Part shown: one piece after another, positions 36,134 to 45,065 of the stretch
Position numbering within the stretch: the first letter of the stretch is position 1
Layout: each line of letters begins with the position of its first letter
Notes under the pieces: model-generated
What the model saw: only the letters and a program-made list of their open reading frames with translations
The model's database searches: none
Told to the model about the DNA's origin: nothing
Made by a program: the position numbers and the translations under genes
Origin: Microbacterium sp. KUDC0406
Lineage (GTDB): Bacteria; Actinomycetota; Actinomycetes; Actinomycetales; Microbacteriaceae
Reading direction: 5' to 3'
Assembly (NCBI RefSeq): GCF_021582875.1
Contig: NZ_CP091138.1
Span: 3,100,001-3,164,000, forward strand
Length of the DNA stretch: 64,000 nucleotides

Positions 36134-38458
36134 CTACTCGCGCGCGAGCGCGGCGAGAGCCTCGAGTTCGAGGTCGAGGTACTGCTCCTCGCTGACGTCC
36201 ACGCCCACGCCGAGCAGCTTGCCGCCGGTGAACGGGAAGCCGTCGCTGTACTGTCCGCTGACCGCATCGCCGCTGTCGTAGCCGATGCACAGTCCGTCGC
36301 CGGCCAGCGTGAACTTGCCGACCTGGGCGCGCATCGGGCCCGAGGCTGCGACCTGGTCGTCGACGTAGAGCTTCGCGGTGCCGATCGACTCGCCGTGCTC
36401 GCCCGCGCTCTCACGGATGAACTCCACGCCCAGCGCGTGCTTGCCCGGGGCCAGGGGCTCCGACGTGAACGTCTGCTCCGGCGGGATGCCGAGGAAGTTG
36501 TACACGTAGTTCAGCCTGTTGTCCTTGATGAACAGCGAGTGGCCGCCGAACCGGGAGCCGTGTGCGAACAGCACGCCCTCGGCGCCCTCCTCGAGCACGA
36601 CGTCGGCGATGATCTTGTAGGACCGGCCGCGCACGTTCACCGCGACGCTCTCGGCCACCGCCGTGGTATCGGGGTAGTAGATGTACCGGGTGCGCGGCGG
36701 CTCGGCCTGCGGGCGCTCGATGGTGAGCTGGTCGCGGGCTGAGCGGTCGTCCAGCGGCAGCACGTTGTTCTTCTCGGCCTCCTCGAACCAGGCGTCGATC
36801 AGCTCCTGCAGCTTCTCCGGATGCTCGGCGGCGAGATCCTTCGACTCGGATCGGTCCTCGGCCACGTGGTAGAGCTCCCAGCGGTCCTCGTCGAACCGGC
36901 CGTGGCCGGTGAGCGGCGCGTGGATGGCGGCGGCCTTCCAGCCGTCCTTCCAGATCCGGCGGGTGCCGAGCATCGCGTAGTACTGCACCTTCTTCTCGGT
37001 CGGAGCGTCCGGCGTCGCGTCGAACGAGTACCGCATCGAGACGCCGTCCAGCGGGCGCTGCTCGACACCGCGGAACACGTCGGGCATCTCGACGCCGATC
37101 ACATCCAGCACGGTCGCGACGATGTCGGTGGAGTGGTGGTACTGGTGCCTGATCTCGCCCTTGGCCGTGATGCCGGCGGGCCAGTGGATGATCATCGGAT
37201 CGCACGTGCCGCCCGAGAACTGCGAGTACCGCTTGAACATCTGGAACGGGGTCGAGAACGCCGTCGCCCACCCGGTGGGGTAGTGGTTGTACGTCTCGGG
37301 GCCGCCCAGCACGCCGATCTTGTCGAGGTTCTCCTTCAGGTCGTCGGGGAACCCGTTGAAGAACTTGTTCTCGTTGACCGAGCCGTCGGGTGAGCCCTCG
37401 CCGGAGGCTCCGTTGTCGGCGCAGTAGAAGATCAGCGTGTTGTCGAGCTGACCGGACTCCTCCAGGTAGTCGATGATGCGGCCGATCTGCACGTCGGTGT
37501 ACTCGCTGAAGCCGGCGAAGACCTCGGCCATGCGGGCGAACAGGCGCTTCTCGTCATCCGAGAGCGTGTCCCACGGCTTGACGAAGTCGGCCGCGTTCGC
37601 CTGGTCCTCCGGCATCGGGTTGATCGGCGTCAGCGCCGTGTCGGCCGGCAGGATGCCGCGTTCGACCATGCGGCCGAGCACCCACTCCCGATAGGCGTCG
37701 TAGCCGTCGTCGAAGACGCCCTTGTACTTGTCGATGTAGTCCTTGGGCGCGTGGTGCGGCGCGTGGTTCGCGCCGGGGCAGAACCAGGTGTACCAGGGCT
37801 TGGACGGGTTCGAAGCGTTCTGGTCGCGGATCAGGCGGATCGTCTGGTCGGCGAGATCCTTCGAGAGGTGGTAGCCCTCCTCGGGCGTGTACGGCGGCTC
37901 GATGAAGTGGTTGTCCTCGACGAGGTCGGGGTACCAGTTGTTCGTCTCGCCGCCGATGAAGCCGTAGAAGCGGTCGAAGCCCTGCGCGAGCGGCCACTGC
38001 TCCTTGCTGCCGCCGGTGGAGATGTCCTCTTCGGGCACGTTGTGATTCTTGCCGACCCAGAACGTGGAGTAGCCGTTCTTCTGCAGCACCTGTCCGATCG
38101 TGGCGCACGACGCCGGGATGTGGCCGGAGAGCCCCGGGAATCCGTTCGTGCCCTCCATGATGTTGCCCATGCCGTTGACGTGGTGGTTGCGTCCGGTGAG
38201 GAAGGTCGACCGCGTCGGCGAGCACAGCGCGGTGGTGTGCCACTGGGTGTAGGTCAGCCCGTTCGCCGCCAGGCGGTCGAGGGTGGGCATGTTGATCCGA
38301 CCGCCGTAGGGCGACCACGATGCCATGCCGGTGTCGTCGTAGAGGATGACGAGGATATTGGGCGAGCCCTCCGGTGCGCGGGTGGGTTCGTAGGGTGCCC
38401 AGTCCGCGACGGAGTCGCGGACGTCGAGCTCGATCTTCCCCTGGAATTCCTTGGTCAT
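36134..38458 (-). CDS. Type I sulfatase (arylsulfatase) with C-terminal extension
   Basis: A 774-residue sulfatase. Metal-site motif ILYDDTGMASWSPYGG; catalytic CSPTRSTFLTGRN with Cys79, which must be converted to formylglycine; VGKNHN, CPGANHAPHHAPKDYIDKYK, YCADNGASGEGSPDG and GGTCDPMIIHWPAG. Residues after about 590 add a beta-rich domain (LFIKDNRLNYVYNFLGIPPE, LYVDDQVAASGPM), common in large PAS-like arylsulfatases. No signal peptide, so it acts in the cytoplasm on imported sulfate esters. The formylglycine-generating enzyme is encoded four genes upstream (40437), which supports function. GGGAAGGGAG precedes the ATG. A terminator follows. Confidence 0.9.
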   Translation of the reverse strand: MTKEFQGKIELDVRDSVADWAPYEPTRAPEGSPNILVILYDDTGMASWSPYGGRINMPTLDRLAANGLTYTQWHTTALCSPTRSTFLTGRNHHVNGMGNIMEGTNGFPGLSGHIPASCATIGQVLQKNGYSTFWVGKNHNVPEEDISTGGSKEQWPLAQGFDRFYGFIGGETNNWYPDLVEDNHFIEPPYTPEEGYHLSKDLADQTIRLIRDQNASNPSKPWYTWFCPGANHAPHHAPKDYIDKYKGVFDDGYDAYREWVLGRMVERGILPADTALTPINPMPEDQANAADFVKPWDTLSDDEKRLFARMAEVFAGFSEYTDVQIGRIIDYLEESGQLDNTLIFYCADNGASGEGSPDGSVNENKFFNGFPDDLKENLDKIGVLGGPETYNHYPTGWATAFSTPFQMFKRYSQFSGGTCDPMIIHWPAGITAKGEIRHQYHHSTDIVATVLDVIGVEMPDVFRGVEQRPLDGVSMRYSFDATPDAPTEKKVQYYAMLGTRRIWKDGWKAAAIHAPLTGHGRFDEDRWELYHVAEDRSESKDLAAEHPEKLQELIDAWFEEAEKNNVLPLDDRSARDQLTIERPQAEPPRTRYIYYPDTTAVAESVAVNVRGRSYKIIADVVLEEGAEGVLFAHGSRFGGHSLFIKDNRLNYVYNFLGIPPEQTFTSEPLAPGKHALGVEFIRESAGEHGESIGTAKLYVDDQVAASGPMRAQVGKFTLAGDGLCIGYDSGDAVSGQYSDGFPFTGGKLLGVGVDVSEEQYLDLELEALAALARE

Positions 38459-38563
38459 GGTGCTCCCTTCCCTGGCGGATGCAGCCCCGACGGGCATCCG
38501 TCGGTGTCACGCTATCCGCAGCGGCATATCGAGCGATAGTCCCTCACCCGAGCCGGGTGAAGA

Positions 38564-38929
38564 TCAGCCCCGCTCCTGTGCCTTGATCGCCTCGAGATGC
38601 TCCCGGTGCGCCGGCACGACGTGAGGGTCGTACTCCGGATGCTTCGGCAGCCACGCCTTCACGTAGGGACAGACCGGCACGATCGTCGCGCCGGAGGCGA
38701 CGACGTCGTCCACGGCCGCGCGGACCAGCACCGAGGCGAGGCCTCTGCCGGAGTACTCCTCCGAGACGCCGGTGTGGAACAGCACGCGCTGCGTGCCGCC
38801 GTCCACAGCGACGTCGACGTAGGACTCCTCGCCGATCTCCTTGTCACCGGCGCCGTCCTCGCCGCGGTCGAGCAGCACGTACCGCGACTCCTCGGGGCGG
38901 TGCTGCACGATGTAGCGGTCCTGGGTCAT
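38564..38929 (-). CDS. GNAT-type acetyltransferase (YidJ/Gcn5-like small family)
   Basis: A 121-residue protein of the short acetyltransferase family PF14542: YVDVAVDGGTQRVLFHTGVS, the acetyl-CoA pyrophosphate loop EEYSGRGLASVLVRAAVDDV, and VPVCPYVKAWLPKHPEY. These act on unknown small molecules or protein amines. It lies 17 bp after the pirin gene in the leftward group and 105 bp before the sulfatase, a gap in which a promoter is possible. Confidence 0.8.
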   Translation of the reverse strand: MTQDRYIVQHRPEESRYVLLDRGEDGAGDKEIGEESYVDVAVDGGTQRVLFHTGVSEEYSGRGLASVLVRAAVDDVVASGATIVPVCPYVKAWLPKHPEYDPHVVPAHREHLEAIKAQERG

Positions 38930-38946
38930 CGGTTCTTCTCCTCGAT

Positions 38947-39943
38947 CTACTGGCGCGGCCGCAGCCGGACGGTGGGCATGGGCGGTGCGGGCAGCGGAGC
39001 GCGCTGCCCGGGCGGGAATTCTCCGAACAGCGCCGGCTTCCCGGCATCCCGCGGATCGGCGGGGTCGAAGCCGAGCTCGGCCTGATAGCGGCGCCGGTAC
39101 TCGACGATCTCGTCGTGGCTGCGGCCGACGAAGTTCCACCACATCACGATCTGCTCGCCCAGCGGGATCCCGCCGAGCAGGATCACCCGAGCGCCGTCCG
39201 GCCCGGCGGTGACATGCAGGGTGTCGGACCCGGTCGGCACGTAGCCGAGCTCGCGGTGCGCGACCGGAGTGCCGTTCACGTCGATCTCACCGGTCTCGGT
39301 CAGCAGCGCGTGCTCGAAGTCGGCGCGCACCGTCAGGGTCGCCGAGGCGCCCGGCTCGAGGATCAACTCGGCGCCGAGCAGATCGGGCGTGCGGGTCTCG
39401 ACCGGCGAGGCGGAGCCGAGCAGCGAGCCGATGAACACCCGCGCGGTCATCCCCGGCACGACCACCGGCTCCGGGGCGTAGTGGTCGAAGTGGTTCGCGG
39501 TGAACCGGGTGCTCTCCGGCAATGCGTACCAGAGCTGCACGCCGTGCAGCGTGCGCGTGTCGGGCGTGCTGATCTCGGAGTGCGTGATGCCGCTGCCCGC
39601 GATCATCAGGTTCAGCTCGCCGGGCCGCACGGCGGCGGCGTTGCCGCCCGAGTCGAGGTGGTCGATCTCGCCGGTGAACAGCCAGCTCACCGTCGCGAGG
39701 CCGGTGTGCGGATGCCGCCGGCACCTCCATGCCGCCGGACACCGCGACGTCGTCGGGACCGTAGTGATCGAGGAAGCACCACGCGCCCACCAGGGAGCGA
39801 CGCTTCTGCGGCAGCGTGCGGTACACCGTCATCGCGCGCGGGCCGCCGAGCGGCACCTCTCGCGGCTCGAGCACCTCGACGCCGATGCACGGCTGCCCGG
39901 GCTCGAGCACCTCGAGCTGTGGGTTCTTCTCGAGGTCGCTCAC
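38947..39943 (-). pseudogene. Pirin family protein (frameshifted)
   Basis: The GTG at 39943 begins VSDLEKNPQLEVLEPGQPCI and the pirin segment RSLVGAWCFLDHYGPDDVAV, SGGMEVP. Near 39714-39722 one extra G breaks the frame; the other frame continues AHPHTGLATVSWLFTGEIDH (the metal-site HPHxGxxT), MIAGSGITHSE, and the C-terminal cupin to RLRPRQ. Intact length would be about 331 residues. Pirins are iron-binding cupins that act as redox sensors or quercetinase-like dioxygenases. The start overlaps the AhpD-like gene stop (GTGA). Confidence 0.83.
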
Positions 39944-40417
39944 CTGATCACGTTCCCCTCCGCATCCCGAGGCCGCACCGGATGCTCGCTGAGGATCGAG
40001 ACCCGGTTGAACAGGTTGATGGCGACCGCGACCCACTCGCGCGGCCGCGAACGCCTCGTCGCCGAGCACGCCGCGGGCGGCGGCCAGGTCGGCGGCCGAG
40101 TTCTCGCTGAGCGGCATCCGGGTGGCGGCCTCGGCGATCGCCAGCATCGCCGCCTCGCGCTCGGAGTACAGCTCGGCATCGCGCCAGGCCGGCAGCAGGT
40201 CGAGCTTCTGCTGCGTGATGCCCGCGGCCCGCGCCTCGCGCGCGTGCAGGTCGAGGCAGAACGGGCATCCGTTCAGCTGCGACGCGCGCACCTTGATGTA
40301 CTCGGTCTCGGCGGGGGAGAGCCCGGCGCTCGCCGCGGCGTCGGCGATCGTCGTCGACATGGCCGCCGCCGCCTTCCAGACGTCGGGCGAGGTCTTGTCC
40401 AGGTAGGGGCGCGTCAT
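39940..40417 (-). pseudogene. Carboxymuconolactone decarboxylase / AhpD-like protein (frameshifted)
   Basis: Starts MTRPYLDKTSPDVWKAAAAM and carries the AhpD-type redox motif NGCPFCLDLHAREARAAGI (CxxC plus His). After DEAFAA the frame breaks around 40040-40048 (one extra base); the next frame gives REWVAVAINLFNRVSILSEH and ends PRDAEGNVIR. About 158 residues when repaired. Such proteins reduce hydroperoxides with thiol partners. The ATG at 40417 has GGAG 5 nt before it; an ATG at 40420 is adjacent. It lies 19 bp after the formylglycine-generating enzyme gene. Confidence 0.82.
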
Positions 40418-40436
40418 CATCTCTCCTTCTCGTGGG

Positions 40437-41348
40437 TCAGGCATCGGAGGCCAGCCGGAAGCCGACGTGCGACATCCCGGTGTCCTCGGCCTGCGGCGAC
40501 CTCGCCGCCGGCCGGAAGCGCAGGCAGTAGTCCGGCGAGCACAGGAACGACCCGCCCTTGAGCACGCGACGCGGGATCTGCTCGCCCTCGCGAGGACTCG
40601 CGGCGGCGAGCAGATTCGCCCGCTTGCCGGCATCCACCGGGCGGTCCGACGGCAGGATATGCCGTGGCGTGTAATAGTCGGTGGTCCACTCCCAGGTGTT
40701 GCCGATCATGTCGAACAGGCCGTAGCCGTTCTCGGGGTACGAGCCCACGGGTGCCGTGCCGCCGACACCGCGGTTGTCGTAGGGGAAGCGCCCCAGCCAG
40801 GAGTTCGCCAGCGAGCGCCCGCCCGGATACGGCTCGTCGCCCCAGGCGAACCGGGCGCCGTCGACGCCGCCGCGCGCGGCATACTCGTGCTCGGCCTCGG
40901 TGGGCAGGCGTCGCCCGGCCCACTCGGCGTACGCCGTGGCATCCTCGTACGCGACATGCACGACGGGGTGGTCCAACCGGTCGTCGATGCCGGAGCCGGG
41001 GCCGAACGGCGCGCGCCAGTGCGCACCGGTCTCCCAGCGCCACCAGTTGCGCCAGTCGCGCAGGTCGGTCGGGCCCTTCGTCGGGGTGAACACCATCGCG
41101 CCGGGCACGAGATCCTCGGCAGCGACGCCGGGGTACGAGGCCGGATCGAGCGGCCGCTCGGCGACCGTCACATAGCCGGTGTCCTCGACGAAGCGGGCGT
41201 AGTCGGCGTTGGTCACGGCGTACCGGTCGATGCGGAACGACTCCACGCGCCGCTCGTGCACCGGCTGCTCGTCCGGATAGAACTCGGCCGAGCCCATCCG
41301 GAAGGAGCCGCCGGGGATCAGGACCGTCTCGCGTGCATCGTCCGCCAT
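40437..41348 (-). CDS. Formylglycine-generating enzyme (SUMF1 family)
   Basis: A 303-residue FGE-type protein: VLIPGGSFRMGSAEFYPDEQ at the start, the calcium/fold blocks HPVVHVAYEDATAYAEWAGR and RRLPTEAEHEYAARGG, YGLFDMIGNTWEWTTDYY, and RRVLKGGSFLCSPDYCLRF. Cys270 and Cys275 have the spacing of the two copper-binding active cysteines of bacterial FGEs. It converts the cysteine in sulfatase CxPxR motifs to formylglycine in the cytoplasm. The target is very probably the sulfatase at 36134-38458. It begins the leftward group and is divergent from the HAD gene. Confidence 0.9.
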   Translation of the reverse strand: MADDARETVLIPGGSFRMGSAEFYPDEQPVHERRVESFRIDRYAVTNADYARFVEDTGYVTVAERPLDPASYPGVAAEDLVPGAMVFTPTKGPTDLRDWRNWWRWETGAHWRAPFGPGSGIDDRLDHPVVHVAYEDATAYAEWAGRRLPTEAEHEYAARGGVDGARFAWGDEPYPGGRSLANSWLGRFPYDNRGVGGTAPVGSYPENGYGLFDMIGNTWEWTTDYYTPRHILPSDRPVDAGKRANLLAAASPREGEQIPRRVLKGGSFLCSPDYCLRFRPAARSPQAEDTGMSHVGFRLASDA

Positions 41349-41466
41349 GGCTCCACCGTAATGCGCGCAGCGGATGCCGGGCTCCGCGCTCACCCGTCGA
41401 GAGGAGGAGGCTCCCGGGAACGCGCCGGGTTCAGTAATCTGACGGAATCGGGATCGGAGGAGCCTC

Positions 41467-42396
41467 ATGACCACCCTGCCCTCATGGCGCGACGGCATCA
41501 CGCGCAAGACCATCATCGACTTCGTCGAGTCGGTCACCACCGGACCGGATGCCGTTCCCGTCGAGGAGCGGATCGCCGTGTTCGACAACGACGGCACGCT
41601 GTGGTCGGAGAAGCCGCTCATCGTGCAGCTGCACTACGTCATCGGCAAGTGGGCGGACGCGGCGAAAGCGGATCCGTCCCTGGCCGAGCGGCAGCCGTAC
41701 AAGGCCGCCGCCACCGGCGATCTGTCCTGGCTCGGCGCCGCCGTCGACAAGCACTACGCCGGAGACGACGACGATCTGAAGGTGATCATCGGATCGCTCA
41801 CCGGCCTGACCGACGGCGTCGATGTCGACGCGTACGCCGCCGACATCGGTGAGTTCTTCCGCACCGCGCGGCATCCGGTGCGGGACGTGCCGTACTCGGA
41901 GATGGTCTACGAGCCGATGCGCGAACTGATGCGGTATCTCGAGGCGAACGGATTCACCTGCTACATCGTCTCGGGTGGTGAGCGCGACTTCATGCGCGGC
42001 ATCACCGAGAGCTTCTACGGCATCCCGGCCGAGCGGGTCGTCGGCTCCGCCTTCGGCCTGACCTACGACGAGGACTCGCGAGCCGTGCGGTACACCGCCG
42101 GTCTGGACTTCTTCGACGACGGCCCGGTGAAGCCGGTGCGCATCTGGAGCAGGATCGGCCGACGGCCGCTGCTGGCCTGCGGCAACTCCAACGGCGACCT
42201 GCCCATGCTGCAGTTCGCCGTCGGAGGCGCGGACGGGCGACGCGGGCTCGGCCTGCTCGTGCACCACGACGACCACTCCGGCCGCGGCGATGCACCGTAT
42301 GACAAGGGGGCCGAGAAGGCGCTCGCCGCCGATGACGTCACCGTGATCAGCGTCGCGGACGACTGGTCGCAGGTGTTCCCCGCCCCGGGCGCCTGA
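41467..42396 (+). CDS. HAD superfamily phosphatase-like hydrolase
   Basis: A 309-residue HAD protein with motif I FDNDGTLW (Asp nucleophile and general acid), motif II IVSGG, and motif IV GNSNGDLPML. A large cap is inserted between motif I and II. The family resembles phosphoserine-phosphatase-like enzymes found next to sulfatases and SulP permeases in actinobacteria. GGAGG lies before the ATG. It shares one base with the SulP start (TGATG), so the two are co-translated, and it is divergent from the FGE gene 119 bp away. Confidence 0.83.
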   Translation: MTTLPSWRDGITRKTIIDFVESVTTGPDAVPVEERIAVFDNDGTLWSEKPLIVQLHYVIGKWADAAKADPSLAERQPYKAAATGDLSWLGAAVDKHYAGDDDDLKVIIGSLTGLTDGVDVDAYAADIGEFFRTARHPVRDVPYSEMVYEPMRELMRYLEANGFTCYIVSGGERDFMRGITESFYGIPAERVVGSAFGLTYDEDSRAVRYTAGLDFFDDGPVKPVRIWSRIGRRPLLACGNSNGDLPMLQFAVGGADGRRGLGLLVHHDDHSGRGDAPYDKGAEKALAADDVTVISVADDWSQVFPAPGA

Positions 42397-44039
42397 TGAG
42401 CGGGACGACCGCGACGGCGCGCGGATGGCTCGCCCCGACGCTGCACGGGTACCGGGGCGCCTGGCTGGGACGGGACGTCGTGGCCGGGCTGTCCGCCGGC
42501 GCGGTCGTCGTCCCGCAGGCGATGGCCTACGCGACCATCGCGAACCTGCCGGTGCAGATCGGCCTGTACACCTGCATGGTGCCGATGCTCGTCTACGCGC
42601 TGCTGGGCGGGTCCCGCGCGATGAGCGTGTCGACGACGTCGACCATCGCGACGCTGACGGCCACCACGCTGGTCTCGGCCGGTGTCGCGGCGAACTCCGA
42701 CGATCCGGTGCCCGATCTGATGGCGCTCACCCTGCTGGTCGGGGTGCTGCTGCTGCTGGCCCGGCTGCTGAAGCTCGGCGGGGCGGTGGAGTACATCTCC
42801 AAGCCGACCATCATCGGCGTGCAGGTCGGAGTCGGCGCGACCGTCGCGGTCGGCCAGCTGCCGAAGCTGCTCGGCGTCGACAGCGAGTACACCGGGCACG
42901 GCTTCATCCGCTCGGTCCTCGGCGTCGTCGAGGCGGTGCCGGGCATGAACGTGCCCACGCTGCTGCTGTCGATCGGGTCGATCATCGCGCTCGTCCTGCT
43001 CAAGCGCTTCCTGCCTCGGCTGCCCGGCCCGCTGATCGTGGTGGCCGCAGGCATCGTGCTGGTCGCGTTCACCGGCCTGAAGGATGCCGGGGTCGCGCTG
43101 ATCGCACCGGTGCCGCAGGGGTTCCCGCCGTTCGCGATCCCGTCGTTCGCGCACATCCAGGGAATGCTGCCCGGCGCCTTCGCGATCGCGGTGATGGCGT
43201 TCCTCGAATCCAGCGCCGTCGCCGGCGGCATCCGCGAGCCGGGTGAGACGCAGATCGACAGCAACCGCGAGCTTCTGGCGACCGGTGCCGCGAACACGAT
43301 CGGCTCGTTCTTCCAGGTGCTGCCCGCCGCCGGCGGCTTCTCGCAGAGCGCGGTGAACAAGGACGCCGGTGCCCGGTCGCAGATCGCGAGCGTGGTGACC
43401 GTGGCGCTCGCGGTGCTGGTGGCGCTGTTCCTCGGGCCCGTGCTGAGCCTGATGCCGCAGGCGACGCTCGCCGCGCTGGTCTTCGTCGCGGTCGCCGGGC
43501 TCATCGACATCCCGGGCCTGAGCGCGCTGTGGCGGGTGAGCCGTCCGGACTTCTGGGTCGCCGCGGCGACCGCGTTCGTCGGCCTCACCGCCGGCCTGCT
43601 GCTGGCCGTCGCGATCGGCGTGCTCGGAACGTTCTACATCGTCTTCCGCGAACTGAACCGGGTGCGGATGGAGGTCGGCGAAGCGCGCGACGGCGTGCTT
43701 CCCGTGCGCCTGCTCGGGGCGCTGTACACCGCGAACGTGCTGCCGTACGAGAACGCCGTGCTCTCCGCGGCGGACGGCTCCGCCGGCATCCACGCCCTGG
43801 TGCTCGAAGCCGGGCAATTGCGAGTCGTCTCGGTCACGGTGCTCGACGCGCTGGGTGATCTCGATCACGAGCTGCGTGCACGCGGCATCGAGCTGCGGCT
43901 GGCCGGCATCCCGGAGTCGGGCGCCGCCGTGGCGAGGCGCGCGGAGTGGTTCTCGGGGCTGGAGCGCGAGGGCAGGGTGTTCCCGACGCTGGACGCCGCC
44001 ATGCAGGGCTCCCCGGGCGCGGGCACGCCTCAGTCGTGA
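42396..44039 (+). CDS. SulP family anion permease with STAS domain
   Basis: A 547-residue SulP transporter. The family signature AGAVVVPQAMAYATIANLPV is near residue 35, followed by GSRAMSVSTTSTIATL and about 12-14 membrane segments; NTIGSFFQVLPAAGGFSQSA is also conserved. The last about 110 residues are a STAS domain (AGIHALVLEAGQLRVVSVTV). SulP proteins carry sulfate, bicarbonate or dicarboxylates. Next to a sulfatase and its activating enzyme, sulfate movement is a reasonable guess, but bicarbonate is not excluded. Confidence 0.87.
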   Translation: MSGTTATARGWLAPTLHGYRGAWLGRDVVAGLSAGAVVVPQAMAYATIANLPVQIGLYTCMVPMLVYALLGGSRAMSVSTTSTIATLTATTLVSAGVAANSDDPVPDLMALTLLVGVLLLLARLLKLGGAVEYISKPTIIGVQVGVGATVAVGQLPKLLGVDSEYTGHGFIRSVLGVVEAVPGMNVPTLLLSIGSIIALVLLKRFLPRLPGPLIVVAAGIVLVAFTGLKDAGVALIAPVPQGFPPFAIPSFAHIQGMLPGAFAIAVMAFLESSAVAGGIREPGETQIDSNRELLATGAANTIGSFFQVLPAAGGFSQSAVNKDAGARSQIASVVTVALAVLVALFLGPVLSLMPQATLAALVFVAVAGLIDIPGLSALWRVSRPDFWVAAATAFVGLTAGLLLAVAIGVLGTFYIVFRELNRVRMEVGEARDGVLPVRLLGALYTANVLPYENAVLSAADGSAGIHALVLEAGQLRVVSVTVLDALGDLDHELRARGIELRLAGIPESGAAVARRAEWFSGLEREGRVFPTLDAAMQGSPGAGTPQS

Positions 44040-44052
44040 CGGGTCTTCGCGG

Positions 44053-44723
44053 TCAGTCCCAGTGACCGGGCCGCGACAGCACGTGCGAGCTCACCGCCGC
44101 GCCGTCCGCGGACACCTCGGCCGTGGCGTACAGCAGCGACAGAGTCGGATAGCCGTGCGACGTGTTGTCGCGGATGATCGCGCGGTCGTCGTTCGGATCG
44201 AGTGCCGCGGTCTCCTGCAGCAGGGCGGTCCAGTCGTCAGGCTCGGCTGCCGTGAACCGCGGCAGCCAGGCGGCGATGCGCGCCGTCGCCGGGTCGTCGA
44301 GATCGTCGTGCGCGATCATGTGCACGCCGGAGGCGACGGGGGTCTCGCGCAGGGAGACGCCGTCCCAGGTGAGCACGCGAGCCCCTTCGGGTGAGACCTC
44401 GAGCAGGTTGAATCCGTGCGTGCGCGGAGCGCCCTCGGGGAGCGGCCGGCGACGGATTCCAGTACCAGGGAGCCCCGCGAGGCCAGCTGATCGGCGGGCA
44501 CGTCGAGCAGATCGGCGCGGTTGAGCAGCACGGCGAGGCGCCGGGTCGTGGGGTCGACGGCGAGCCAGGCGCCGCCGGCGCGGCGGTCGCGGATGCCGAT
44601 CACGCCCGGGTACCGCTCGGGCCACCAGGCGCCGAGGTCGTCCCACTCGCGCTGCGGGTCCTCGTCGCGGACGGCGAGCAGCCGGGCCGAGCCCGGCTCG
44701 GTGTCGATCACGACGGTGCACAC
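44053..44723 (-). pseudogene. NRDE (TANGO2-like) family protein (frameshifted)
   Basis: The GTG start gives MCTVVIDTEPGSARLLAVRD with the catalytic-type Cys2, then RDEDPQREWDDLGAWWPERY and GAWLAVDPTTRRLAVLLNR. Near 44450 one base is missing; the other frame continues LPEGAPRTHGFNLLEVSPEG, AIIRDNTSHGYPTLSLLYAT to RPGHWD. NRDE proteins have an Ntn-hydrolase-like fold and a role in heme or lipid handling is debated. Repaired length is about 223 residues. The TGA lies 14 bp after the convergent SulP stop. Confidence 0.82.
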
Positions 44724-44757
44724 GCGGCCAGTCTATTTCGCACACCGAACCCACCCG

Positions 44758-44855
44758 GGTCGTTGAGCGAGCGGAGCGAGACGAAACGTGGTGACGTGTC
44801 TGGCGGGCGCAGTGCGTTTCGTCTTCGCTCCTTCGTCGCTCCGCTCAACGACCGG
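44758..44855. repeat. GTCGTTGAGC hairpin repeat, copy 2
   Basis: Left arm GGTCGTTGAGCGAGCGGAGC then GAGACGAAAC; right arm CGTTTCGTC ... CCGCTCAACGACCGG; centre about 25 bp. The right arm provides the stop codon (TGA in GTTGAGC on the minus strand) of the 43-aa gene at 44845-44976. Confidence 0.8.
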
Positions 44856-44976
44856 CATGAGACTGCACCCTGTTCCAGTCCGTGCGGACCGGGCCGTAGC
44901 CGTCCCGGCGGAGTTCGACGACGGTGGCGATGAGACCCCACAGGGCCATTGCGCTGAGAAGGATCATGATGAACAT
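44845..44976 (-). CDS. 43-residue membrane protein
   Basis: A short frame missed by length cut-offs: MFIMILLSAMALWGLIATVV, then ELRRDGYGPVRTDWNRV and QSHAGR. It has one membrane helix and a basic, tightly patterned tail. The RRDGYGPVRTDW pattern looks conserved rather than random; I recall similar tiny proteins in Microbacteriaceae but cannot confirm it here. The stop codon TGA is inside the GTCGTTGAGC repeat, so the last residues (AGR) are encoded by the repeat. It is divergent from the AraC-type gene 90 bp away; function is unknown. Confidence 0.55.
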   Translation of the reverse strand: MFIMILLSAMALWGLIATVVELRRDGYGPVRTDWNRVQSHAGR

Positions 44977-45065
44977 GGCAGCAACGCTACGTCTGGTGGA
45001 AAAGTGCCACGAATGGCATGATGGTCAGCATTCGCAGGAAAACTGCCATCCTGAATCGAGCGCCC

